Positions 19,862-31,392 of a stretch of 64,000 bases of DNA are shown here, piece after piece (position 1 is the stretch's first letter; each line of letters opens with the position of its first letter). Source of the stretch: Hypoxylon rubiginosum. Taxonomy: Eukaryota > Ascomycota > Sordariomycetes > Xylariales > Hypoxylaceae. A program made the translations under genes and the position numbers. The stretch spans positions 186,001 to 250,000 of the forward strand of contig CADCXA010000040.1 in assembly GCA_902806565.1 (NCBI GenBank). The letters are read 5' to 3'. The notes below the pieces were generated by a model, which was not told the DNA's origin, ran no database searches, and saw only the letters and a list, made by a program, of their open reading frames with translations.

Positions 19862-22639
19862 ATGGCAGCAGCACCAGCATATCTGCCATCGCGTGAACCC
19901 CCACCACACTCAGATACTGGTAGACTAGCTAGTATATTGAAAAGATTTCTTGGAAAAGACCACCCTATGTCCGCAATGGCCGACGCCCACGAGCCCGGCA
20001 GTCTAGACCCTTCACCCGCCTCCTCGGGCGTGTTTCGTAGGGTCTCGAGGAAGGTCGTGCCCGGGCTACCTCGCGCTAAGACCTTCAAGAGGCAACAATC
20101 GGAAGGGAGGGAGAAACTCGAACCTATAAATCCTTCGTCTGCCGAACTCAGAGCGGCTTCTGTCGATAGGCGATTGCGACAGCACAGCGCCTCCCGAGTT
20201 AGTCAACCTCTCCCCCGCGCAAGTGCGCCCGACTTTCTCGAGGATACACAGTCTCCGCTCGGCCCCCCTACCACCATCTCGCAGCAAGTGGTCTCGGCAC
20301 CCGACAGTCCCCTCGACGAGAAGCAATTCTTGAGTATACAAGACCTCAACGATACCGATATAGATAGGGAGCAACATGGCTCCCTCAAACAAGTACCTAG
20401 CTACAACGAGGCCCTATCGACCGCTGATGCTCAATCCACTACGACGTCTCAGTACGAGACCATGATCAATGACGAGTTGGAGCGGAAATGGATCCTGAAC
20501 CTGAGTATGCACTTTCGGGATAAGTCCAGAAGGGAGAAGTTCTTCGTCACCTATCGTGAGGATGAGTACGTATGGAGGCGGGTGACAATCTCTCTAGACT
20601 ACCGGAATGCGCCTGATGACTCGCTGGAAAAAGATCTCCTCCACATTAAGTTTCAGAGGGAGAAGAGTGCGAAGATATATGAGGCTATACGCGAAAGCCT
20701 TCAGGATATCCAATTCTACCCCACCGTGACCAACCTCAAACTGCAGACGACGGAGGGAAGATTGCATGTGCATGTAGTGGAGGATGTCAACGTAGGTGCT
20801 TCTTTTCTTTTCTGAAACGTGATTGCGTTGCTAATGTAGATTTCCCGGTAGGAGATTATAAACTACCCTACCGTCCGTATGATTCAACATTTGGGATGTC
20901 GGTGTGTTAGGGAGAGAGATCTTGTATTCGACTCTCACATGTCAGGATTCGTTTACAAGGTCCGTGTCGATGGGAAGACGCTCATTAAAAAGGAGATCCC
21001 AGGACCGGACACGGTGGACGAATTTCTCTACGAAGTTAACGCGCTCAACTCTCTACGCTTCTCCCGCAACATCATCGAATTCTATGGTGTAGTAGTGGAC
21101 GACGAAGACGAATCGGTCAAGGGCCTGCTTATCAACTACGCTGAGAAGGGCGCGCTTATTGACGTCATCTACGACTCAGCAGAAGACGGTAATTTCATGC
21201 CTTGGTCCCTTCGAGAGAAGTGGGCTAGGCAGATTGTTCAAGGTCTATCCGACGTCCACGAAGCCGGGTTCGTACAGGGTGACCTTACACTTTCTAACAT
21301 AGTCATCGACGACGAAAACGATGCAAAAATAATAGACATCAACAGACGAGGCTGCCCAGTCGGCTGGGAACCTCCGGAGGCAACTCCACTTATCGACAGC
21401 AACCAGCGGATCTCGATGTATATCGGTGTAAAATCCGATCTTTACCAGCTAGGTATGGTGCTGTGGGCGCTTGCGACATTAGAGGACGAGCCGGAAGCGC
21501 ACCGACGACCACTTCGTTTGGATCCCGAGATAGAAGTCCCGGGGTGGTATCGCACCATGGTGGAGTATTGCTTGCACGAGGATCCACGTGTGAGACTTCA
21601 GGCCACCCAACTCCTTCGACTATTCCCCCAGTCCACGTACGAGGTGGAGCTAGATAGGAACGATTTGCCCTCCATATCCGTTGACGACGGTTATTCTCTA
21701 CGAGAATATGTGGTAGAGGATGATCAACGTAACGGCCACTCGCAAATCAGAACGATTCAGCCTCAGAATGCATGGTCATATGCCCCGGCTGGTCATACAC
21801 ATACTACGTCGCCAGGTTTCTCCGATGAACCGTACTACTATCCATCTAGAGGCCGGTCTCCGCCCAGGTCACTGCCGAGCAATCACGACATGTATAGTCC
21901 GCCATACATGGAAGGACGCGACGTATGGCCCAATAATACCGCAGGCCCGTCTACCGATGACGCGGAATTAGGCGAGGAGGAAAGGGCCGAGACACCTAGG
22001 AAAGCACCGGATACAGCAGAGGTAATGGCGGGTTTACAACGAGATTTGAGTCTATTAGAGGCTGACCAGGCTCCTGCGACTGGTGGTGAAAATCAGACAA
22101 AAGGAGCCACGTCGGCGGACAGCGCTGCCAAAGCGTCCGACACGGTCGACGAGGGCGTCGAGAAGGCCATGCCTCTAACTAACAAGGGTATAATAGACGC
22201 TGTCACGCCTACAGATAATCCAGCCACAGCAGCCGTATCGAGCAAGGAGAATACTCTAGGGCATTCGCAGCCCGAGACTCGACGCGAGGAGCTAAAGCAG
22301 ACTGAGATATCGACGGGCGAGGAAAGTGGGGGCATGAGTACGAGCGCAGTCGAGACACATATACGAACCGAAGGAGCTGTCCAGCCAGCCAGAAACGAAA
22401 ACGAAGACGAGGAGACAGAATCACTTAACAACTACACACACGACAGAAGAGATATGTCCGCGCGGTCAACAGGAGCATCACCATCAAGAGTAGCCGAGTC
22501 CCCATCTAAGGATATACCGGCTGAGCTGACGGGCATCGGAACAGCATACGACGAGAACGAAAACCGGACACCAGTCCTCCCGGATGAAGATCTGGGCCTT
22601 CCTACGACGGCTTCCGCGAAGACTACATCTCAAGCATGA
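19862..22639 (+). CDS. protein kinase-like protein with altered catalytic motifs
   Basis: Two exons, 19862-20791 and 20852-22639, around a 60-nt intron (GTAGGT donor, GCTAAT branch, GGTAG acceptor, phase 0), giving 905 residues. Residues 1-200 are Ser/Pro/Arg-rich and likely disordered. About 205-310 is a conserved-looking domain (KWILNLSMHFRDKSRREKFF). A kinase fold follows: a Lys in LIKKEI (356), a Glu in FLYEVN (371), QGDLTLSN (452-459) in place of HRDLxxxN, IIDIN (470-474) in place of DFG, and WEPPE (482-486) in place of APE. The glycine loop is not recognisable. Asp454, Asn459 and Asp472 are kept, so activity is possible though unproven. The tail (about 600-905) is acidic and Ser/Thr-rich, probably disordered. 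The first ATG is 19862; the codon at 19853 in the same frame is TTG. It resembles a fungal family of unnamed kinase-like proteins (recollection, moderate certainty). Confidence 0.85.
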
Positions 22640-25316
22640 GAAGTGCTAATGAGACGTTGTATTACGCGCAGCCGTCGGTGTACATACATTACATCGAGGG
22701 CGCGGCGCATATTGGAGTTGGGTTTTTATCGATGACGGTAATCTTTTTTTCTTCTGGCTTTTGCATTCAGGAACGATGTTAGGAGTATCTGGGTCTCTGG
22801 TGTTAAGGAATCTTCCGAAAGGGTGCATCATCTATCTCTTCATCTTTATTGCAAATGACGGCGAACCGAGGGAGAGACTAAAAAAATCGTTGTACAACTA
22901 GAAGCATCACTTCGCACCATTTTTTTCTTCTTCCGATATGACATTTAATGTATGGGATATATGATGATGGATTATCATGAGGATGGATGATGACGACGAC
23001 GGATGGATGGATGGATGAATGGACTTTGGTTGTGAGTTTTTTTGAGGGGGGGAGATATTGAAGTTAGCTAGTTACTTGGAATGAGGATAGAGTTGGTGAA
23101 GCTTTTTCTTCGGAGCATATATGAAAAGTGCCGTGCCATATTATTGTCTGCATATTTGAGTCCCGAACTTGCCTCTTGACAATTCTTTATGATTCCTTTG
23201 TTCCCTCTCTCAGCACAGTTGGTCTCTTATTGGGGGAAGGGAGAGAAGGGTAGATTGGCCGATGGCGTAGCGGGATGGTCCGATGATGGTACGAGGTGAG
23301 GCTCAACAAAACACCTACCTAAGGGGAACCTGCAAAGCATTCCGTACTTGGCATTCAACGGCAGCGCTGCTTAATGTGTTTACTGCGGAGACACGTCAAA
23401 TACGTACATGCCCACCCAATACATCATGGAGACGTGGCAGATGGCAAGAAGGGTGATGATACGATTATATGGCAATCCTCTGGTATCAAGAAGTAGGGGC
23501 CCATGTGTAGAGTCTCATTGTAACAGATCATTTACTACTAGGTACCTAGGTAGGTAGAAAGAAGGTTCTCGGATCACTTGATCAACAAGACAGCACCAAG
23601 ACCAAACCATGGGCTTCAGAATTGTAGAATAAGCCGGAAGACGGGGTAAATTGGTTGGCTAAGTTTTCCTATCCCGGTGCGTTCACTTCATCCTGGGATA
23701 CGCGGTGTCAACCTTGTGATCAACCACCTACCTAGGTGGGTAGAAGGCATATGGAGAGCAATTGCTTCATAGTACCTCACATACGACAAGGAAATCCAGG
23801 AAACTTGGTATCCCGTCCATTCTCACATAGATGAGTCATACTGTTGAACTATTTATTGCGATACGGGCAAAAGGCAGCCATTAATGCTAACTCGGCTCTA
23901 ACCTGCGTGATTATCCCTTTATAAACGATAGGCTTAACAAGAAATTGAAAAACGTATATACCTCGACGTCGTGCCTCGCCTTCGAGAACTCCTTTCCGAT
24001 GCAGTTTATCGTAAGAAAAATGATCGTCTTCCTTATACACGCCCCTGCTCGTCCGGCCGCAGGAAACAACGGTGTCGCTTCATTATGCAGAGTAGAAGAA
24101 GGCTAGCGTCAGAGTTCCGTGCCCCTTACCACCTAGATAGAACTGAAGGCTCGTTAGGAGGCGGAATATAGGACAAGTCACATATGGGATAGGGGAATCC
24201 CCTTTATTCTTCGCCCCTATGTATACCTAAAGCTGGCAGCTGTTAAACTTAGAGGTACCTCTTCGTGCAACAGCATAGCTGCTACCCCTATCATATGGCT
24301 GGCCTCGTGCCGGCTCGAAAGCTAGGCAGCCTATGCGTATGTCAGATTCCGAGACGTTCCATAGCAGCTCCATTATCAATAACGGGATCCGGAAGACGTT
24401 CTTTATATATATAGGAACCTGGTCCCAACTGGCATGATCCACAGTGAAGGTGTAGCAATGTGTTACCTTTAAGTTCTATTCGTTTGAACTTCAGATCTAC
24501 ACGCAGGCGCTATTGGATCCTATGGCGATGCCGTCCATCACTTGAACTCGTCCTACAGAAGCAAAAGGGATCTATAAACCTAATTGCAAACGGATGCCTG
24601 TACACAGGGTACCGAGGCTCTTTGTCCTCTGGACCCAGGCTCCCTATCCGGACCAACACTGCTAACTACCGTCTCGAGGGGTCAAAGGTTGAAAGGCTAG
24701 AGTCCCAATAAACACATTAGTTTCTCTGTCAAATAGGTATCAGTCGTTTGCAGTTTCGTTTCATTGCCGGGCGACATGAGGAGTACTGGTCTCCAACTAG
24801 TTCGTGTTATGTCTCCGAGATTCTCTCTATACCAATACTAGCATCAATGAACTTAAAAGTGAACATCTATATGTACGCATTAGCCTCGACTCAGCTCAGG
24901 AGCAAAATGTATGCCGTTAAGTAAACCCTTTGCTGTTTCGTATCCTATTATGAGGCCGCTGCCCAAGATCACTCTTGTTTGTAGCTGGATTTATTACGCT
25001 AATACAAACTTGTTTTTGGGCACGCTAGCGATATAGAAGTATATTGTAAGTCTGATAATGAGGATGGAGATGGCATTATCTCCATTGGGCGTCGTATTAT
25101 CTACAGGATATTGTTACAGCTTGGGAAGGCTTGAAGATGGTTAAGAAGTTGCTCGAAAAGACAGGACGGGGATGCAGTGTGATTAGTAGCTTTGACATTG
25201 TGATCTGGGTATCTGGGGGAAGGGAAGACGGGAATGAGTATCATCCGAACTCTCTGTTCCCCCTTTTCTCCCATTGTTAGATTTAGCTGGTGTTACCACA
25301 ATTCCTCTCGTAGTCG

Positions 25317-25342
25317 AAGCAGGCAGGCAGGCAGGCAGGCAA
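25317..25342 (+). repeat. (GGCA)n microsatellite
   Basis: About six copies of GGCA. A similar (CAGG)n tract is at 59989-60012. Intergenic. Confidence 0.85.
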
Positions 25343-25672
25343 GAGGCGTCGTACCCATGACAAACCCACAACCAAGGCACATGAAATGTTGAATATACCA
25401 AAGCCTACCTAGGTACGTATGTGCAGTCATTATTATGCGACTAAGGGTTGTCTACCTCGATTAGTAGATCAAGCTAGTTCAACTTGTTGCCTAGAGTAAA
25501 AGAGTCGGCTTCCTCTAGTAGAGACTAGATATGAAAGCGAAGCTAAAGAGGAGCTATGGAGTATGATGATGAAGATTATATCATGAAATCACTGCAATAG
25601 GCAAAGTGTGTTGTGATGATATCAGAATACTACAGTAGACGGAAAAGGAGGCTCAGCAAGATCTAGCCGGCC

Positions 25673-25720
25673 TGGCAGTTCTAGCAGTTCTAGCAGTTCT
25701 AGCAGTTCTAGCAGTTCTGG
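25673..25720 (+). repeat. 9-bp tandem repeat (AGTTCTAGC)
   Basis: Five copies, the last diverging at GTTCTGG. The opposite strand gives a LEL-repeat frame, an artefact of the repeat. Confidence 0.85.
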
Positions 25721-26392
25721 ATGGGACAGGTACACAATGTGAGGGCGGATGTGGCGTTTTTTCTTAGCCAGGGCCATCCAATCAGCCAATCTGATCGGGG
25801 TTACAGATGACATTAAGGTTGTTCTAGAAGGAAGCGGGGCCAAGTCGAATATGCGAGTTTGCAAGTTTGCGAGTCCGAGAACCGAGGTCGTCAGGTCATA
25901 TAAAGGGTCGCGAGCGATGTTTAGCCGATCGTAGGGCGAATCTCATAGTGTTCTCCTCTCCGCCTGAGCCCCATTATTTCCTTAGACGAACCAATGAACG
26001 TTGCGCCTTTTTCCCTTTCCCGTTTGTTGGGGGGCAGGAAGATGGCAACGCAACCTTGTGGGGGAATAGGAGACAGAAGATCAAGTTAGTTACCGAGTAC
26101 GTATTCCGTTATCCGTAACCGGTTTTTTTCTTTTCATTTATTCAAGATCCGTTGGAGCAACATTTTGCCTCGGCCTATCCGATTCTTTTCTATGATCGTC
26201 GCGGTTGAGACTGAAAGATCCCAAGAGAAAAAAGGAAAAAGAACTTGGGCTGCGGCGGTTACTATAAAGGCTCAATTTTCAATTTGCAGTCGAGGGTCTG
26301 AAAGGTGACCTGGACGGTGGCGTTAGCCCTATGGGAAGGGGCTGAAAACGCTCACGTCAGAGAGAGCTCCCGTGCCACCACATACAATGCTC

Positions 26393-26418
26393 ACCCCCCC
26401 AGACCCCCCAGACCCCCC
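26393..26418 (+). repeat. C-tract repeat (AGACCCCCC), minus-strand G-quadruplex candidate
   Basis: Three runs of six or seven C separated by AGA. The minus strand carries the matching G runs. Confidence 0.7.
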
Positions 26419-27539
26419 AAGCTCATGCAAGGGCTGACCTTTTTCGAATACCGTGATAGGTGTCATATCATACAGGATCTGGTAGTTTTCATAAAGGGGG
26501 TTGCATTGGATGATATATCGGCGCGTGCCGAGGATATATCCAAATCTGTGTCTTATTAATGACATGTCTCCCACCTCCTTGCTCTTCTTTCGAGAATGCA
26601 CATTGATAAAAGGGAGGTGGTTGAGATATGTACCTCTAATAAGTACCTTGTAGATACCTGGTAGACACCTAGACGCCGTACCAAGTACCAAAGCGTCGTG
26701 GCCTGTTTAAAAATACCCGAAACGGAAAGACCCTAGAATTTTGGAGATCTCTGATTGGATGGTGGGTTGCGGCTTCGAAACCGCCACCATGGGTTTTTCC
26801 CCAACAATTCAACAAAATTTCAGACAGCTTTTGGCTCTCCAAAGGATGCGGGCGCAGGGAAACCACCTGGGCACTTTCTCATCTGTAAGGTACATGTCAG
26901 GATAGCGTCACGGGGAATAAAAACGCAATCCCGTATAAGCAACACTGTGCTTAACTGTGTATTCTATGCTGTCAGGCTGTTACCTACTGTACCTATCGTA
27001 AGACATTTGCAACTTGAAAGAAAAGAAAATTTACCGCCCCTCTCCATGTGTTCCATGTGTCAATCCAAGCTTTGGACTCTCAACCCGAAACAGATTTCTA
27101 CACTACATGTACCCAACCAGCAACTCACGAATAAGATATTAGACGTTTATCAGGTTCGGCATGAGAATGCCGGTTTTCTATCGTGTTTGCTTACCAAACC
27201 TGTGATACCTATAGGTACCCTTCTAATGTACTGCCTAACCTATGTCGGTCGGGTACATAATAACATAAAAAAATACGTCTTCTTTTACTTAACAGTTGAG
27301 GAACCCATTTCTATCATCGACCGACTATCAGACGTTTTAGACAAGTTCCATCCACCAACAAGTAACTTTTTGAAGACCTAGATCTGAGTTTTCTTTCCCA
27401 CTTAATACACCGCCCAAAGATCAAAGACGGAACAGGGGATTAAAGTCTTTCTTCGGTACCTACCTTGCCTTTTACTCGCTGTCTAGACGAGTTACGACTG
27501 GATCGGCGATACGTCCGGTATACCTTTTACCTTTTACCT

Positions 27540-27740
27540 GCCACCCACCACCCACCACCCACCACCCACCACTTTGCCCACAGTCCACAGTCCACAGTCC
27601 ACAGGTCACAGTCCACCCGGGCCACAGGGTCCCAGGGTAGTATTACATTTGTACCATTTGTACGTCCCACCCGAATCGTCCCCCATACCCACTTATACAT
27701 ACCATACCAACCCATACTGCCCCATAACCCATAACCCATA
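27540..27740 (+). repeat. clustered 7-8-bp tandem repeats upstream of the desaturase
   Basis: Three different short repeats follow each other: CCACCAC (about four copies, 27540-27572), CAGTCCA (27578-27617) and CCCATAA (27718-27740). They lie 195-395 bp before the desaturase start codon, so they fall in its promoter or 5' leader. Whether they bind a regulator is unknown. Confidence 0.7.
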
Positions 27741-27934
27741 GCCGTAACCTTTTATTCTCTTCCTACTCCTAGCTAAATAAATATGACTTGAAGCAGCCGC
27801 AGAAACCTTCTTTCCCCTTCTTCCCTCGTACTCAACCTCGTCCAAATAGAAGCCTCTCGCCGACCCCGAGGGCTTTCGTTGGTTCAACCCATCGACCATC
27901 AACTATTGTTCCAGCAACAGTATCAACCACCAGC

Positions 27935-29448
27935 ATGGCTTCTGCCTCGACAAACGATCCTGGCGCTGCTGCTGCTGCTGCCGCCGCCGCCGCCCAGGCC
28001 TTCGCTGACGGCACCAAGGACTACAAGCCGCTGCGGTCCTCCAAGTACGACATCAAGAAACCTCACATTACCGAGTTTCCTATTACCTGGGGCAACTGGT
28101 ATAAGCATGTCAACTGGCTTAACACCACCTTCATTATCTTCATTCCTTTGATAGGCTTGATCAGCACATACTGGGTTCCTCTTCAGTTCAAGACTGCCCT
28201 TTTCGCCGTCTTCTACTATTTCAATGCCGGCCTCGGTATTACTGCGGGTATGTGTGGACTTGAAATCGATTTCTCCCCCAAATACGCTCCGTGAACTAAC
28301 ACTCTTGGCTAGGATACCACCGACTTTGGGCTCATAGCTCTTACAAGGCCTCTCTCCCCATCAAGATCTACCTGGCTGCTATGGGAGCTGCCGCTGTCGA
28401 GGGTTCTATCAGATGGTGGTCCAGGGATCACCGTGCTCACCACCGTTACACCGACACCGAGAAGGACCCCTACTCCGTCCGAAAGGGCCTGCTCTACTCT
28501 CACATCGGCTGGATGGTCATGAAGCAGAACCCGAAGCGAATTGGCCGAACCGACATCTCTGACCTGAACGACGACCCTGTTGTCGTATGGCAACACACCC
28601 ACTTTATCAAAAGTGTCCTCACCATGGCTCTAATCGTCCCCACCTTTATTTGTGGTTTTGGTTGGGGTGACTGGGTTGGTGGATTCGTTTACGCTGGCAT
28701 TCTCCGAATCTGCTTTGTCCAGCAGGCCACCTTCTGCGTCAACTCCCTGGCTCACTGGCTCGGTGACCAGCCTTTCGACGACCGCAACTCTCCCCGTGAT
28801 CACGTCATCACCGCTCTCGTGACCCTCGGCGAGGGCTACCACAACTTCCACCACGAGTTCCCCTCGGACTACCGTAACGCTATCGAATGGTGGCAGTACG
28901 ACCCGACCAAGTGGTCCATCTGGACCTGGAAGAAGATGGGCCTCGCCTACGACCTCAAGCAATTCCGACAGAACGAGATCGAGAAGGGTCGTCTTCAGCA
29001 GCTGCAGAAGAAGCTCGATCAGAAGCGTACCAAGTTGGACTGGGGTGTTCCTCTTGAGCAGCTTCCTGTCATTGACTGGGACGACTACGTTGCCGAAGCC
29101 AAGAGCGGCCGTGGCCTTGTTGCTGTTGCTGGTGTTATCCACGACGTGACTGACTTCATCAAGGAGCATCCCGGTGGAAAGGCCCTAATCTCGTCGGCTA
29201 TCGGAAAGGATGCCACCGCCATCTTCAACGGTGGTGTTTACGAACACTCGAACGCCGCCCACAACCTCCTTTCTACCATGCGTGTTGGCGTGCTCCGTGG
29301 CGGCTGCGAAGTGGAGATATGGAAGCGCTCCCACATGGACAACAAAGAGGGTGCCTTCGTTACTGACTCCTCCGGACAACGAATTGTCCGTGCTGGTGAC
29401 CAGGTCACAAGAATCGCGCACCCCGTCGCCGCTGGTAACGCAGCGTAA
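27935..29448 (+). CDS. OLE1: stearoyl-CoA delta-9 desaturase with cytochrome b5 domain
   Basis: Two exons, 27935-28247 and 28313-29448, around a 65-nt intron (GTATGT donor, ACTAAC branch, GGCTAG acceptor) that splits a Gly codon; the join restores [12 protein letters not shown]. The product has 482 residues. The three histidine boxes that hold the di-iron centre are present: HRLWAH (107-112), HRAHH (144-148) and HNFHH (281-285), along with hydrophobic membrane segments (from about residue 58). The C-terminal cytochrome b5 domain carries heme motif HPGG (390-393) and a second ligand at His416 or His421. It introduces the delta-9 double bond in palmitoyl- and stearoyl-CoA in the ER membrane (family knowledge). 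An alanine run occupies residues about 10-19. The start ATG has A at -3 and G at +4; the same frame is open upstream to 27788, but that part is leader-like. The strong C-ending codon bias suggests high expression. Confidence 0.96.
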
Positions 29449-31392
29449 ATTGAATACTTTCGAGTCACAGTCGAAATATTTAGAAACTTCAGCCAGCTGC
29501 GTTTCTATTGGAACTACAAGGAAACAATAGCGCCCTGCTTATCATGGAATTTTAATTAGATGTCTTTCCGCATCGCTATTCTTTGTGGCTAGGTAGCTAG
29601 TAATGAGTGGCAACGGATGGCTCCTGTACATAACAAAGCCGGGTGGCCAGGCACTACGGCATACTGAGGCAACTTCTGGCCTCCGGCGTTTAGAGGAAAT
29701 GGGTGTAAAAGGGGTTCTTGCAACTTTATGCAACTTCGATGGCGGCGTCGGCGTACTATCGCTTTCACGAAAGAATGAATGTAAGCAAGCTTCAGACTTG
29801 CCACGAGAAAAAAGAAGGATAGGAATCCAATATAGAAATCAAATATGCCCAGATTGATTCTAATCTTTGCTGTGCTACTTGCTTACCTGTGATGTTGATA
29901 TTGGAAATTTGATGACTGATGCTTTTCGAGTTACCTCAGCTAACTAACCAGCTCTCACATTGTATACAAGTTGAATCTGGTTCAAGAGAAAGGACTGGTA
30001 ACATTTTCTGAGTTAACCAGCTTGATCTGGGGGGTTCGAACCTGCAACTGAGAAAAAAGGGGCCAACATTCCGGTTTAACCCTGTGTCGGTGGCTGGGTA
30101 GAGAAACAAACGACAACTACGCAACCTTTTTCAAACCCCTTTCAAGCCCCCCCTCAAGATATCCGCAACGCTCCTCCTCATTCGACAAGAAGCTAGCTCA
30201 ACCATAGAGAGACATCCTGCACGCGACGTGCGCCATGCAGAGACCAGACCAAACCAGATCTCAGAAACAGAGGAGCCGAGGCATGTTGTGCATGTGCTAG
30301 CCCCAGCCCAGCCCAGCCCGGTCTTGGTTTTTCTCGATGACCAATAATCTAACCCACAGATAACAAGCAAAGACAACGTGAGCCTCCTCCTCACGCCGCC
30401 CGAGCCGATTTCCCCAACGGGTGGGCGAAGAGCGGGTAGGAGAAAAAATCAAGCTAGATGTACGGGACGGAAAGCCTAGGATACAACATAATGTAGGTAG
30501 ATAGACAAATAGATATATATGTGTGCGTGTATGCAAGGAGTTAGGCACGTACGTGTGATGCCGTGATGACGACAGAAACATGTGTGATTGAACGCATTCG
30601 ACTATGCGGAATTCAATTCGTAGATATCTGTCTGCCTAATCTCCTCCTTATCATAAAGATATTACCTAGTAGTACCTGAGATAGATAGGGGTAAGTGAGT
30701 TAGCAGGTAGGCTTAGATTAAGGTACATGTTCATTGCAGAAAACAGAAAGCCGGAAAAACCAGCGCGAAATTCATACGCACGCAGGAAGACAAAGGCAAA
30801 AAAGGACTGGATGATTTCTTTCATTCGTGCAATTCATTCGATCTATCCGGGAGGGGGGCGAAGTGGACTGACACCTCACCACCTCCTTGGGCGACCGCAA
30901 GACCTTCGTGGTATCGAGTACCAGAAGTACAGTGCAATATCTGTAAGTAGAGGGCAAGCGTCGGATAAGCACGTAGCTATCGTCGACGAATGCTCCTCGT
31001 ATGCGAGAACATTCATATTCATAAAACCTCATTTCTTCCCTCTCCTATCCTCAGGCCAACCATTCGATGCGGTCATCATACCATCTCGTGAGAGTCTAGT
31101 CATCTTGGTCTTCGCGCCCTGGGCCATCCATTCAAAGTCGCCAACCTTGCCAAACCCTCCAACCTATCGATGAGAGTACCACCCATGACCTTGCTCGCCG
31201 GCAACGGTCCTGGACCCCTCATATGCAACCGGAACGCTCGTATTAATGCAACGCACATTATCCCTCCTTCCTCCCTCTTGCCACAAGACCGAAAATGGAT
31301 TATATGGCGACATCAGTACGCCGCAATATAACTTGGCAAAGGTGTAGACTATAAGAATTACGACACGGTCAATGACCGTGGTCGTCAACAGC
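29449..31392. other. 1.9-kb region between convergent genes
   Basis: The desaturase (+) and the SNF2 helicase (-) end towards each other here, so the 3' UTRs of both are expected. No gene is supported. One stretch on the minus strand, 31029-31163, is open for 44 codons with coding-like composition but lacks a defined start. A palindromic GGTTCGAACC at about 30032 resembles a tRNA T-loop but no tRNA fold could be built around it. Confidence 0.45.

Larger units (their letters stand above)
22640..27934. other. 5.3-kb intergenic region without a supportable gene
   Basis: Frames here are at most 208 codons, have low-complexity or unlikely composition and match nothing I know. A stretch at 23850-24040 (minus strand) reads YKEDDHFSYDKLHRKGVLEG and may be a small decayed coding fragment. 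Simple repeats: GATG units (22965-23025), GGCA units (25317-25342), TAGCAGTTC units (25675-25720), C-rich AGACCCCCC units (26393-26418) and CCACCAC units (27540-27572). The 3' kilobase probably contains the desaturase promoter. Confidence 0.5.

Noticed and set aside
30020..30050. GGTTCGAACC resembling a tRNA T-loop
   Set aside because: The flanking bases do not form a 5-bp T-stem on either strand and no acceptor or anticodon arm could be found at the right spacing.
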